Source: Microbacterium aurugineum (GTDB lineage: Bacteria; Actinomycetota; Actinomycetes; Actinomycetales; Microbacteriaceae). From it: DNA of 64,000 nt. Below are positions 1-7,916 of the stretch, piece by piece. The translations under genes were made by a program, and so were the position numbers. The stretch spans positions 1,736,001 through 1,800,000 of the forward strand of contig NZ_CP078078.1 of NCBI RefSeq assembly GCF_023101205.1, in the 5' to 3' direction. The notes under the pieces were generated by a model. That model was not told the origin of the DNA. It did not search any database and saw only the letters and a list, made by a program, of their open reading frames with translations. The stretch's first letter is position 1, and every line of letters starts with the position of its first letter.

Positions 1-44
1 TTGGGTTATGAGCCCACTGCCTTAACCAGCTTGGCCACCGCCCC
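1..44 (-). tRNA. tRNA with CAU anticodon (Met or Ile2), 3' half cut off by window edge
   Basis: Read on the minus strand from 44, the sequence gives a 7-nt acceptor strand GGGGCGG, a D arm closed by GCC/GGC, and the anticodon loop CTCATAA with CAT in the anticodon place. The window ends just inside the 3' side of the anticodon stem, so the T arm and acceptor 3' strand are not visible. A CAU anticodon is shared by elongator Met, initiator Met and lysidine-modified Ile2 tRNAs. The loop does not separate elongator Met from Ile2. Confidence 0.85.
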
Positions 45-85
45 TTACGCACCTCAGCCTATCGTTCGGCGAGGTCACGCAGCGG

Positions 86-622
86 TCACACAGAGGTCGC
101 TGCGGAGTGCGTCTGCGAGTGCCCCAGATAGACGTCGGCATTGCTGATCAGGCCTGCACGCTCCTCCTCGCTGAGCGCACGGCGGACCTTCGCAGGCACA
201 CCGGCCACCAGTGAGCCCCCGGGGACTTCCGTCCCACCAAGGACGACCGCGCCGCCGGCGATCAAGCACCCCTCGCCGATCACCGCACCACTGAGGATCA
301 CCGCCCCCATGCCGACGAGCGATCCATCGCCGATCGTGCAGCCGTGCACCACGGCATTGTGTCCGATCGACACCTTCGTACCGACGATGACCGGGTGTCC
401 TCCGTCCACATGGACGGAGACGTTGTCCTGCACGTTCGACCCCGGGCCGATGACGATCTCCGCCGAATCGCCACGGAGCACGGCGTTGTACCAGACGCTG
501 GATCCTGCAGCGAGCGAGACGTCTCCGATGATGCGCGCCCCCGCGGCGACGAATGCCGTGGAATCGACCGACGGCGCGCTGTTCGGCAGGGCGAGGAGGG
601 AGGCTTCCACGGCGATGGTCAT
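86..622 (-). CDS. gamma-class carbonic anhydrase family protein
   Basis: A 178-residue left-handed beta-helix (hexapeptide repeat) protein of the gamma carbonic anhydrase/YrdA family, predicted cytosolic, reversibly hydrating CO2 or acting as a related acyl-group or metal-binding protein. Repeats run from about residue 24 to 145. The three metal-ligand histidines expected of the family are visible at 71, 88 and 93, and the conserved RGD sits at 50-52. Length is typical. The ATG at 622 has no Shine-Dalgarno sequence but carries a TAGTCT box 6 nt upstream, suggesting a leaderless mRNA. It faces away from dps, so the two are divergently transcribed. True CO2 hydration activity cannot be told from sequence, as many YrdA-like members are inactive. 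Confidence 0.88.
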   Translation of the reverse strand: MTIAVEASLLALPNSAPSVDSTAFVAAGARIIGDVSLAAGSSVWYNAVLRGDSAEIVIGPGSNVQDNVSVHVDGGHPVIVGTKVSIGHNAVVHGCTIGDGSLVGMGAVILSGAVIGEGCLIAGGAVVLGGTEVPGGSLVAGVPAKVRRALSEEERAGLISNADVYLGHSQTHSAATSV

Positions 623-628
623 GAGGCG

Positions 629-634
629 AGACTA
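629..634 (-). promoter_or_regulatory. -10-like box for carbonic anhydrase gene
   Basis: TAGTCT, then 6 nt (CGCCTC), then the ATG at 622. Spacing fits a transcript starting at the start codon. Confidence 0.5.
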
Positions 635-682
635 CCCTCAGATCCGCGGAATGACAGGGAAGTGAGCCGAGCCTCAGCTTGC

Positions 683-710
683 TTGCGGAATGTCTGAGCC
701 TGAGTAGCGT
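683..710 (+). promoter_or_regulatory. candidate dps promoter
   Basis: TTGCGG at 683-688 and TAGCGT at 705-710 are separated by 16 nt, giving a plausible -35/-10 pair with a start near 717 and an untranslated leader of about 35 nt that holds the AGGAGG ribosome site. Neither hexamer is a perfect match. Confidence 0.4.
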
Positions 711-752
711 TGTCTTCATCAGGTAAGAGAACCGTTCCAGGAGGAGCACAGG

Positions 753-1238
753 ATGAGCAAGGCACAGACCGTTTCCACCACCGCCATCGACCCGACCGTG
801 GCTGCGGGGGCGGCCCAGTTCCTCTCCCCCGTCGTCCTCGGCCTCCAGGCCCTGACCGTCAACGGCAAGCAGGCCCACTGGCACGTCCGCGGCGCGAACT
901 TCGTCGGCGTCCACGAGCTGCTGGACACCATCGTCGCCCACGCCGGTGACTTCGCCGACACCGCCGCCGAGCGGATCGTGGCCCTGGGTCTTCCGATCGA
1001 CGCCCGTGTGAGCGCCGTCGCCGACAAGGCGGGAGCCACCTCGGTTCCGGCGGGCTTCACGCAGTCCGACGAGCTGATCCGTGCGGTCATCTCCGACATC
1101 GATGCGATCCTCGTCGATGTCAAGGCCGCCGTCGAAGGCCTCGACGAGGTCGACCTCACGAGCCAGGACGTCGCGATCGAGATCCAGCGCGGCCTCGAGA
1201 AGGACCGCTGGTTCCTTCTCTCGCACATCGCCGCCTGA
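753..1238 (+). CDS. dps: Dps-family DNA-binding ferritin-like protein
   Basis: A 161-residue Dps/ferritin-fold protein that oxidises Fe(II) with peroxide, stores iron in a dodecamer and protects DNA in starvation. The intersubunit ferroxidase signature is visible: the NGKQAHWHVRG stretch (His at 42 and 44), then the helix HELLDTIVAHAGDFADTAAER about 10 residues later with the metal-binding Asp and Glu. The N-terminal tail is not Lys/Arg rich, so direct DNA binding through it is doubtful. A strong AGGAGG lies 9 nt before the ATG. It is a single gene, closed by a strong hairpin at 1249-1290. Confidence 0.93.
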   Translation: MSKAQTVSTTAIDPTVAAGAAQFLSPVVLGLQALTVNGKQAHWHVRGANFVGVHELLDTIVAHAGDFADTAAERIVALGLPIDARVSAVADKAGATSVPAGFTQSDELIRAVISDIDAILVDVKAAVEGLDEVDLTSQDVAIEIQRGLEKDRWFLLSHIAA

Positions 1239-1248
1239 CCCGTCATCC

Positions 1249-1290
1249 CGAAGGGCCGGTCCTCCGTCATCGGAGGGCCGGCCCTTTCGG
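1249..1290. terminator. bidirectional hairpin between dps and the amidohydrolase gene
   Basis: A long GC-rich inverted repeat (arms 1249-1266 and 1271-1289, one or two mismatches) with a 4-nt TCAT loop lies between two converging genes. It has a short T run on the plus side and can serve both. Confidence 0.8.
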
Positions 1291-1304
1291 CGTTCGACTT
1301 CGGA

Positions 1305-2801
1305 CTATCCGAAATGGGTGACGTTTCCCGCCAGCAGGGTCGCGCTGATCGGCATCCGCCGCAGCGTGTCGCCGCTCGCCGTGAGCGGATCCGCACCGCA
1401 CACGACGATGTCCGCCGGCTCGCCGGGGCGCAGCGCGGTCCGAACACTCGCATCGATGGCCTGCTCGACACCGAGCCGCTCCTCGGGGTGCCAGGGCGCG
1501 CGGTCATCGTCCGTGCGGGAGACGGCCGCGGAGATCGCATGCCAGGGATCGAGAGCCGCTACCGGCGCGTCCGAGCCGAACCGCAGCTCCGCCCCGGCCG
1601 CGTGCAGCGAGGCGAGCGGATATCCGATCGCCGTCTGCTCAGCCCAATGCCGCTCCACCAGATCCCGGTCATCGACCGCATGCTGCGGCTGGAGGCTGGC
1701 GACCACTCCGAGGCGCGCGAACCGCGCCAGGTCCGCGTGACGGACCAACTGCACGTGTTCGATGGAACCGACAGCCCCGGTCGTGGTGAAGGCATCCAGG
1801 GCGTTGGTGATGGCACGATCGCCGATGGCGTGCACGGCGACAGCCAACCCCGCCCCCGTCGCACGTGTCAGTAGGGAGACCAGCTGCTCGGCCGGCACGG
1901 TCAGCATCCCGAAGTTGTCGGGATCACCGGGATAGGGGTGCGAGCACGCAGCTGTGCGCGTACCCAGCGAGCCGTCGGTGATCATCTTCAAAGATCCGAC
2001 ATGCACGAGCCCACGCCCGCGTTCGGGGACGTTGACATCCTCACGGACGTCACCGGTACGGAGGCCGGCCTCGATGGCCCGATCGAGGTCGAAGGGATAG
2101 ACGGCGAACTCGACGCGATGGGAGGCGAATCCGTTCCGAACTCGGCGAGGCCACGCCTCCGCGCCCCACGCCATGTCGAAGTCGACGAGTCCGGTGACGC
2201 CCCGAGAGGCCGCCTGCCGTCCCGCACGCTCCATCGCCTGATCGCCGTGCTCGGCCTCAACGGCGTTGAGGCGTCGGGAGATCTCGAACGCCTCCGTCTC
2301 CCGGAGCATCCCATCGGCACTCCGGAAGCCCTCCCGGGCCAAGGCCGCGCTGTTCAGCCACACGCTGTGGACGTCGGCATTGATGAGATATGTCGGCACC
2401 GCGCCGGTCTCGGCATCGAGGACTTCCTGCGTCGGCCGATCGGGCCACAGGGCATCACGGAAGCCGGTCCCCACACGGCGGCCGTCCGCCAGCGGTACGA
2501 CATCGCGCATCGCCCGCGCCGCCTCGACAGCCGACCGGGCGTGTCCGAGCGGTTCCCGCTCCGACGTCAACGCCCATTGAACGGTGTGGACGTGGTTGTC
2601 CCACAGACCCGGCAACGTCCATGCGCCTTCGACATCGATGACCGTTCCCCCCGCACGCAAGGCTCCGGTCGGCGCGATGTCGACGATGCGCCCGTCGGCG
2701 ATGTGGATGTCGACCGGTTCATCGTCGATCAGGAACTCGCGCCCCGGACCCGCGATCCGCGCGGCTCGGACGGTGCTGATCGCGGTTCCACGTTCGGTCA
2801 C
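1305..2801 (-). CDS. YtcJ-like amidohydrolase (amidohydrolase family 3)
   Basis: A 498-residue metal-dependent hydrolase of the YtcJ/COG1574 group, acting on an unknown C-N or ester substrate in the cytosol. Visible marks: the N-terminal small beta domain with IADGRIVDIAP, the metal-binding DNHVH, a VDFDMAW strand, KMITDGSLGTRTA as in YtcJ proteins, the AVHAIGDRA His motif and the closing SDAPV aspartate. I chose the GTG at 2801 because it overlaps the stop of the upstream PaiB-like gene by 4 nt (GTGA). A much longer reading through that gene is not credible. The overlap implies translational coupling, so the two proteins may share a substrate or regulator. Substrate unknown. Confidence 0.88.
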   Translation of the reverse strand: MTERGTAISTVRAARIAGPGREFLIDDEPVDIHIADGRIVDIAPTGALRAGGTVIDVEGAWTLPGLWDNHVHTVQWALTSEREPLGHARSAVEAARAMRDVVPLADGRRVGTGFRDALWPDRPTQEVLDAETGAVPTYLINADVHSVWLNSAALAREGFRSADGMLRETEAFEISRRLNAVEAEHGDQAMERAGRQAASRGVTGLVDFDMAWGAEAWPRRVRNGFASHRVEFAVYPFDLDRAIEAGLRTGDVREDVNVPERGRGLVHVGSLKMITDGSLGTRTAACSHPYPGDPDNFGMLTVPAEQLVSLLTRATGAGLAVAVHAIGDRAITNALDAFTTTGAVGSIEHVQLVRHADLARFARLGVVASLQPQHAVDDRDLVERHWAEQTAIGYPLASLHAAGAELRFGSDAPVAALDPWHAISAAVSRTDDDRAPWHPEERLGVEQAIDASVRTALRPGEPADIVVCGADPLTASGDTLRRMPISATLLAGNVTHFG

Positions 2802-3439
2802 TGCGCTCCTCCGCGGCGTGCGTCCTGCGCGCGCCGCATCTCCGCGGCCAGAGCCGGGTTCGAGTAGGGCCCCTCCGCGTCGAGCGCGGCGATCACCGTC
2901 TCGATGGTCTCCGGAGGCTTGTTCTGGCTGAGCTTCCGCTTCGCGACGACGCGTGTCGGCACGAGCCGGAAGCCCACCGTCCCCGCGGCGAGACGTTCCA
3001 CGAAAGCAGCGTCGTTCGGCCGCTCCCACATCAGCCTCGGGTCCGGCATGCGTGACTCGAATCGAGCGACCAGGCGATCGAGCACCCTGAGGTTCTCCTC
3101 GGCATCGAGGATCTCGGGAACGCCTGCGAGGTGGACGGCCGTGTAGTTCCACGTGGGAACCGCCGGCACATCGCCGTACCACCCCGGGGACACGTATCCG
3201 TGCGGCCCTTGGAAGACGACGAGCAGCTCACGCTCCCCCATGCCGTGGAGGAGATCGTCCGGCCGTCCGACATGCCCGACGATCGTCAAGTCATCGCGCC
3301 CCTCGTCGAGGAGCACCGCATAGTGGGAAGCGACGAGTCCGCCCTCACCCGCGCTCATGATCGTGGCCCACGGATGGGCGTCGATCACACGGCGGATCTC
3401 GTCGACATCCGCCAGGGTGAAGCTGGGGTTCTGTCGCAT
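2798..3439 (-). CDS. PaiB-like FMN-binding protein
   Basis: A 213-residue member of the PaiB/FMN-binding split-barrel family (COG2808), usually annotated as a transcriptional regulator or protease-synthesis repressor. The family signatures are all present: the HPWATIMS strand, SHYAVLLDE, the GHVGRPDDL turn, VVFQGPHGYVSPGWY followed by VPTWNYTAVH, and a C-terminal KLSQNK. Such proteins bind flavin or haem, and the true role is poorly defined. The ATG at 3439 follows a TAGGCT box at 6 nt. Its stop overlaps the amidohydrolase start. Confidence 0.87.
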   Translation of the reverse strand: MRQNPSFTLADVDEIRRVIDAHPWATIMSAGEGGLVASHYAVLLDEGRDDLTIVGHVGRPDDLLHGMGERELLVVFQGPHGYVSPGWYGDVPAVPTWNYTAVHLAGVPEILDAEENLRVLDRLVARFESRMPDPRLMWERPNDAAFVERLAAGTVGFRLVPTRVVAKRKLSQNKPPETIETVIAALDAEGPYSNPALAAEMRRAQDARRGGAQ

Positions 3440-3445
3440 GCCAAT

Positions 3446-3451
3446 AGCCTA
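3446..3451 (-). promoter_or_regulatory. -10-like box for the PaiB-like gene
   Basis: TAGGCT, then ATTGGC, then the ATG at 3439. Confidence 0.5.
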
Positions 3452-3479
3452 GAGCCGCGACGTCGAGCCACTCGCCGCG

Positions 3480-4964
3480 TCAGCGTCGACGGCGCCCGAC
3501 CACAGGGATCGCCTGCGTCTTCCACTCCTCCCACCCCGGAGTACCGGCCATGAAGGCATCGATCTGCGCGCGATCCGCGCGCAGCTTCGGATCGTTGTCG
3601 AGGTACTTCTTGGTCTCCCTCGCCACCAGGCCGGAGAGGAGCAGGAGACCGATCAGGTTGGGCAGCGCCATCAGGCCGTTCATCGCGTCCGAGAAGGCCC
3701 ACACGACGCCGAGCTGCACGGTGCACCCGATGAACACGACGAGCGAGAAGATGATCCGGAAGGGCATGACGGCACGTCGGCCGATGAGTCGCTCGACGTT
3801 GCGCTCCCCGTAATAGGACCATCCCAGGATGGTCGAGCCGGCGAACATCACCAGCCCCAGCGTCACGATGATGTGTCCCCAGTCCCCGGGGAGTCCGTGG
3901 GAGAACGCCGCCCCGGTCATGAGAGCGGGACTCAGCTGCTCGCCCGTCTCAGGGTCGATCTCCTTCCACGTGCCGGTCGAGATGATGACCAGACCGGTGC
4001 ACGTGACGACGATGATCGTGTCGATGAACGTCTGCGTCATCGACACGAGACCCTGCCGCACCGGGTGGCTGGTCTTCGCGGCCGCCGCGGCGATCGCCGC
4101 GGATCCCATTCCGGACTCGTTCGAGAAGATGCCGCGTGCGACACCGAACTGAACGGCGATGATGATCGCGGACCCCGCGAAACCGCCCACAGCGCTGGTG
4201 CCGGTGAACGCCTCGGAGAAGATCTGGGCGAACGCGGCAGGGATCGCCCCCACGTTCGCGATGAGGATGTAGAGGGCGCCGAGCACGTAGAAGATGATCA
4301 TGATCGGCACCAGGCCTGCCGTCACACGCCCGATGGACTTGATGCCGCCCACCAGGACCACCAGGGCGAACGCGGTGAGGACGATGCCCGTCACCCAGGT
4401 CGGCACGTCGAAACTCGCCTGGAGGTTCTGCGCGATCGAGTTGCCCTGCGTCATGTTGCCGATGCCGAAGCAGGCGATCACCGCGAACACGGCGAAGGAG
4501 AGCGCCAGGACCTTGCCGAAGGGACCCCGGATGCCGCGCTCGAGGTAGTACTGGGGCCCACCGGACTTCTCCCCCGCGTCGTCGGTCTTGCGGAAGCGCA
4601 CGCCGAGGAACGCCTCGGAGTACTTCGACGCCATGCCGAGCAGCCCGGTGATCCACATCCAGAAGAGAGCGCCAGGACCGCCGATGCCGATCGCCGTCGC
4701 GACGCCGACGATGTTCCCCGTGCCGACCGTGGCGGCGAGGGCCGTCGTGAGGGCCTGGAACTGGGAGATGTCACCATCGGCGCCGGGGTCGTTGCGCGTG
4801 AAGAGTCCGAGTCGCAGAGCCGAGCCGAGCCGGACGAACTGCAGGCCTCCCAATCGGATGGTGAGGTACAGACCCGTGCCCAGCAGCAACGGGATGAGGA
4901 AGAACGGTCCCCAGATGAATCCGCTCACGGTCTCGAGAACTGTCTGGAGGTTGGTGAGATCCAT
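3480..4964 (-). CDS. AGCS-family sodium/alanine (glycine) symporter
   Basis: A 494-residue inner-membrane Na+-coupled amino-acid importer of the alanine/glycine:cation symporter family, with about ten hydrophobic spans. Family motifs are clear: the N-terminal GFIWGPFFLIPLLLGTGLYLT, then TVGTGNIVGVATAIGIGGPGA leading into FWMWITGLLGMASKYSE, and FSNESGMGSAAIAAAAAKTSHPVRQGL. The ATG at 4964 is preferred over an upstream Met (5039) because ACAGGAG lies 6 nt before it and the family starts just ahead of the first membrane span. It is a stand-alone gene downstream of the divergent Nei gene region. Alanine or glycine is the likely substrate by family only. Confidence 0.92.
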   Translation of the reverse strand: MDLTNLQTVLETVSGFIWGPFFLIPLLLGTGLYLTIRLGGLQFVRLGSALRLGLFTRNDPGADGDISQFQALTTALAATVGTGNIVGVATAIGIGGPGALFWMWITGLLGMASKYSEAFLGVRFRKTDDAGEKSGGPQYYLERGIRGPFGKVLALSFAVFAVIACFGIGNMTQGNSIAQNLQASFDVPTWVTGIVLTAFALVVLVGGIKSIGRVTAGLVPIMIIFYVLGALYILIANVGAIPAAFAQIFSEAFTGTSAVGGFAGSAIIIAVQFGVARGIFSNESGMGSAAIAAAAAKTSHPVRQGLVSMTQTFIDTIIVVTCTGLVIISTGTWKEIDPETGEQLSPALMTGAAFSHGLPGDWGHIIVTLGLVMFAGSTILGWSYYGERNVERLIGRRAVMPFRIIFSLVVFIGCTVQLGVVWAFSDAMNGLMALPNLIGLLLLSGLVARETKKYLDNDPKLRADRAQIDAFMAGTPGWEEWKTQAIPVVGRRRR

Positions 4965-5061
4965 GTCGGCTCCTGTCGGTGTCGGCGTATTCGACGCTGT
5001 CACCATATTCACAGGAAGCGGACCGGAGCGGACCCCCACCCGCGTGTCCGGGGAACCGACC

Positions 5062-6060
5062 TCACGCCTGGCAGCGCGGGCACCAGTAGAGCTTGCGCGC
5101 GCCGATCTCCTCGAGAGCGATCTCGGTACCGCAGATCCGGCAGGGAAGCCCCGCCCGGTGGTACACCCAGTGCCGATCGTCGCGGTTGGCCATCGCCGCC
5201 CGGTAGTCCTCGCCGGTGAGACCGTCCATGGTCATCATCTGCCCGGTCTCGACGCCGATGGCGAGCAGACGCACCCAGTCGTGCCAGAGCGCCCGGACGA
5301 TCTCCTCCGGAACGTCTCGCCCCGGCGTGTGCGGATTCAACCGCTGACGATAGAGCATCTCGGCACGGTAGACGTTGCCGATACCGCTCACGACCGACTG
5401 GTCCATCAGCAGCAGCGCGATGACCGTCGACTTCTTCCGCACGGCACGAACGAAACGCTCCTCGTTCTCCACCGGATCGCCGACCAGCGGGTCGGGACCG
5501 AGCTTCGCGATCGTGGCGAGCATCTCTTCGGGCGACTGCAGCACGCAGGCGGTCGGTCCGCGCAGGTCCGCGGCGGTGATGTCCGTCATGAGGCGCAGAC
5601 GCACCTGCCCGACGACCGGAGGCGGCCATTCCAGCCCCTCGTCCGCGAGCCCCTTGGTCTGCTCCGACATGCGCACGTGGACCCGCGTGCGACGAGGTGC
5701 TCCGATCGACGCCAGCGAGTTCTCCCCCGCGTCGTCCAGGATCGGTTCATCCAGGACGGTTCCCCGCTGATTCGTCTGTCCCATCCGACCGTTCGCCGAC
5801 GCGATGGTCGGGTCGACGAGGATGTCGCCCGCGAAGTCCCAGGCCCCGTAGAGACCGAGGTGCACCCGTAGCCAGATGTCCCCCTCCGCCTCCAGGAACA
5901 TCTGCTTCCCGACGGCCTGCACGCTCACCGCCGCCCGCCCGTCGAGGACCGCGGCTCCCTCGGCGAATCGTCCTTGCGGGCTCGATGCACTCAGCGTCTT
6001 GCCGACGAAATTCCGATCGAACTGCCGCGCGATCCGGTGGACGGAATGCCCCTCGGGCAT
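5062..6060 (-). CDS. Fpg/Nei-family DNA glycosylase (Nei2-like)
   Basis: A 332-residue bifunctional base-excision repair enzyme that removes oxidised bases and nicks the abasic site. The mature N-terminus PEGHSVHR gives the catalytic Pro and Glu, and PEGH rather than PELP places it with endonuclease VIII/Nei2. The central part has the helix-two-turn-helix region with SVVSGIGNVYRAEML. The C-terminus carries a four-cysteine zinc finger, CRICG...CPRC. The ATG at 6060 lies 1 nt after the rpiB stop, so it is co-transcribed with rpiB. Confidence 0.92.
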   Translation of the reverse strand: MPEGHSVHRIARQFDRNFVGKTLSASSPQGRFAEGAAVLDGRAAVSVQAVGKQMFLEAEGDIWLRVHLGLYGAWDFAGDILVDPTIASANGRMGQTNQRGTVLDEPILDDAGENSLASIGAPRRTRVHVRMSEQTKGLADEGLEWPPPVVGQVRLRLMTDITAADLRGPTACVLQSPEEMLATIAKLGPDPLVGDPVENEERFVRAVRKKSTVIALLLMDQSVVSGIGNVYRAEMLYRQRLNPHTPGRDVPEEIVRALWHDWVRLLAIGVETGQMMTMDGLTGEDYRAAMANRDDRHWVYHRAGLPCRICGTEIALEEIGARKLYWCPRCQA

Positions 6061-6061
6061 G

Positions 6062-6547
6062 TCAGGCCCGGGGATCCGGGAGAAGCGACCCGTCGCGCTC
6101 GAAGTCCGCGATCTGACCGATGCGACGGACATGGCGCTCGTCACCGGAGAACGGCGTCTCGATGAACCGGTCGATGAACGACGTGACCTCCTCGTAGGAG
6201 TGCTGCCGCGCACCGATCGAGATCACGTTGGCGTCGTTGTGCTCCCGGGCGAGCTCCGCGGTCGACAGATTCCACACGAGGGCCGCGCGGATTCCACCGA
6301 CCTTGTTCGCAGCGATCTGCTCACCGTTCCCGGAGCCGCCGAACACCACGCCGAGCGCATCGACACCCGCACGCTGATCGGCGACGACCGCCTGCGCGGC
6401 GCGGATGCAGAATGCGGGGTAGTCGTCGACGGCGTCGTACTCGATCGGCCCGTGATCGACGACCTCATGGCCCGCAGCGCGCAGATGATCCTGGAGCTGG
6501 GTGGAGAAGTCGAGGCCCGCGTGGTCGGTGGCGATGTGGATGCGCAT
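6062..6547 (-). CDS. rpiB: ribose-5-phosphate isomerase B
   Basis: A 161-residue RpiB/LacA-family enzyme interconverting ribose-5-phosphate and ribulose-5-phosphate in the pentose phosphate pathway. Visible: N-terminal MRIHIATDHAG, the FGGSGNGEQIAANK active-site loop and the AREHNDANVISIG stretch. As in the mycobacterial enzyme, the loop lacks the catalytic Cys of E. coli RpiB and has the Glu known to replace it. I chose the ATG at 6547. A TAGGAT box is 7 nt upstream and the spacer contains GGGAG, so either a leaderless or a very short leader start is possible. A second ATG 9 nt upstream is less likely. It is followed immediately by the Nei-like gene. Confidence 0.93.
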   Translation of the reverse strand: MRIHIATDHAGLDFSTQLQDHLRAAGHEVVDHGPIEYDAVDDYPAFCIRAAQAVVADQRAGVDALGVVFGGSGNGEQIAANKVGGIRAALVWNLSTAELAREHNDANVISIGARQHSYEEVTSFIDRFIETPFSGDERHVRRIGQIADFERDGSLLPDPRA

Positions 6548-6554
6548 GGCTCCC

Positions 6555-6560
6555 ATCCTA
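6555..6560 (-). promoter_or_regulatory. -10-like box for rpiB
   Basis: TAGGAT, then a 7-nt spacer GGGAGCC, then the ATG at 6547. Confidence 0.45.
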
Positions 6561-6585
6561 GAAGTGCCGGATCGCGATCGGGATG

Positions 6586-7770
6586 TCAGGGAACGAGGCC
6601 TGCGGCTGCCGGCTTGAAGCCCGCGCGCACGTTCTCGCAGCAGCCGGGACGGCACACGTCGAACGCTCCGGGAAGCGACGTCACGTGGGGTCGGTCCTCG
6701 TTGGGACGGCCCTGAAGACGCTCCTCGATCAGGTCGACGATGCCCGCGACGAAGGCAGGTGACACACCCGGGGTGGGAGTGCGGGTGAACGACAGGCCCG
6801 CTTCCTCCGCGGCTTCGGCCGCCTCGGTGTCGAGGTCCCAGAGGACCTCCATGTGATCGCTCATGAAGCCGACGGGGACCACCGCGACGGCTTTGCGCCC
6901 GCGGCTCGGCAGCTCGGCGATGACGTCGCACACGTCGGGCTCGAGCCACGGCTGCGAGGCGGGCCCGGACCGCGACTGGTACACGAGCTCCCACGACACG
7001 TCCTCCGCACCGGGTACGGTCCGGCGGACGCGGTCCATCACCCAGGCGGCCACGGCCAGGTGCTGCGCGGCGTAGGCGCCGCCCTCACCCCACTCGATGT
7101 CGCGGGCTCCGGAGCGTTCCGCGTCGGCCGTCGGGATGCTGTGGGTCGAGAACAGTATCTGGATGTCGGTGGCCGCGACGCCCTCGGCGAGGAAACCCTC
7201 GACCGCATCGCGCACTCCGGTCTCGAAGGCCTCGACGAAGCCCGGGTGATCGTAGAACGGACGGATCTTGTCGATCGTGACCGTCTCTCCCAGACCCGTC
7301 TCCTCCAGCACGCGGGCGAAGTCCTCGCGGTACTGGCGGCAGCTGGAGAAGGAGCTGTAGGCGCTCGTCGCGAAGGCGAGCAGGGAGTTGTGTCCGTTGA
7401 CGGAGGCTTCGCTCACGACCTCCTCGAGATACGGAGCCCAGTTCCGGTTGCCCCAGTAGACCGGAAGATCGATGCCGCGCTCGACGAGGGCCTTCTGGAG
7501 GGCCTCCTTGAGCACGCGGTTCTGCCCGTTGATCGGGCTCACTCCACCGAAATGACGGTAGTGGTGCGCGACCTCTTCGAGCCGCTCGTCGGGGATGCCC
7601 CTTCCCCGGGTCACATTCCGCAGGAACGGGATCACGTCCTCCTGCCCTTCGGGGCCCCCGAACCCCGCGAGGAGGATCGCGTCATAGGCCACGGGCGTGG
7701 TCACGTACGGTGCGCCATCGGCGGCACCGGGCGAGGCAAAGGGAACAGCATTCGGCTCGATCGCAGTCAC
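6586..7770 (-). CDS. hemH: ferrochelatase, actinobacterial coproporphyrin-type
   Basis: A 394-residue ferrochelatase inserting Fe2+ into a porphyrin. By family knowledge actinobacteria use coproporphyrin III, so cpfC is the newer name. Visible: the LAGFGGPEGQEDVIPFLRNV N-terminus, HYRHFGGVSPINGQ, the active-site ILFSTHSIP and VPVGFMSDHMEVLWDLD. A Cys in the YSSFSSCRQYRE region and the C-terminal DVCRPGCCEN cluster match the four-cysteine [2Fe-2S] site of actinobacterial enzymes. It starts at GTG 7770 with GGAG 5 nt upstream; an ATG a few nt earlier is out of frame. It is a single gene, with no other haem genes nearby. The N-terminus is about 25 residues longer than usual. Confidence 0.93.
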   Translation of the reverse strand: MTAIEPNAVPFASPGAADGAPYVTTPVAYDAILLAGFGGPEGQEDVIPFLRNVTRGRGIPDERLEEVAHHYRHFGGVSPINGQNRVLKEALQKALVERGIDLPVYWGNRNWAPYLEEVVSEASVNGHNSLLAFATSAYSSFSSCRQYREDFARVLEETGLGETVTIDKIRPFYDHPGFVEAFETGVRDAVEGFLAEGVAATDIQILFSTHSIPTADAERSGARDIEWGEGGAYAAQHLAVAAWVMDRVRRTVPGAEDVSWELVYQSRSGPASQPWLEPDVCDVIAELPSRGRKAVAVVPVGFMSDHMEVLWDLDTEAAEAAEEAGLSFTRTPTPGVSPAFVAGIVDLIEERLQGRPNEDRPHVTSLPGAFDVCRPGCCENVRAGFKPAAAGLVP

Positions 7771-7803
7771 GACTCCATCCTTTCACCTCCGCCGCGTAGG
7801 AGC

Positions 7804-7847
7804 GTCCACCTCGATGCGGGTGGACATTCGCCGCTCTGGCGTAGGCT
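7804..7847 (+). promoter_or_regulatory. candidate pepN promoter with inverted repeat
   Basis: A TAGGCT box at 7842-7847 would start transcription near 7854. A perfect 7-bp inverted repeat (GTCCACC 7804-7810, GGTGGAC 7819-7825, 8-nt spacer) lies over the expected -35 position. The -35 itself (TGGACA) is weakly spaced at 15 nt. The repeat could be an operator or a hairpin. Confidence 0.35.
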
Positions 7848-7916
7848 GTCATGGTTGCCGTCGGCGCCACCTGCGCCAAGCCCCGGTGACATCCCCTCAC
7901 CCCTGGGAGTACAGCT

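Noticed and set aside
1305..3182. A 625-codon reading of the amidohydrolase frame extending over the PaiB-like gene
   Set aside because: The first 127 codons are antisense-like, Arg-rich shadow of the PaiB-like gene. The GTG at 2801 with the GTGA overlap gives a family-length protein.
3873..5219. A 448-codon plus-strand ORF opposite the AGCS symporter
   Set aside because: Asp/Arg/His-rich composition of a high-GC shadow frame; no domain, and the minus-strand symporter is unmistakable.
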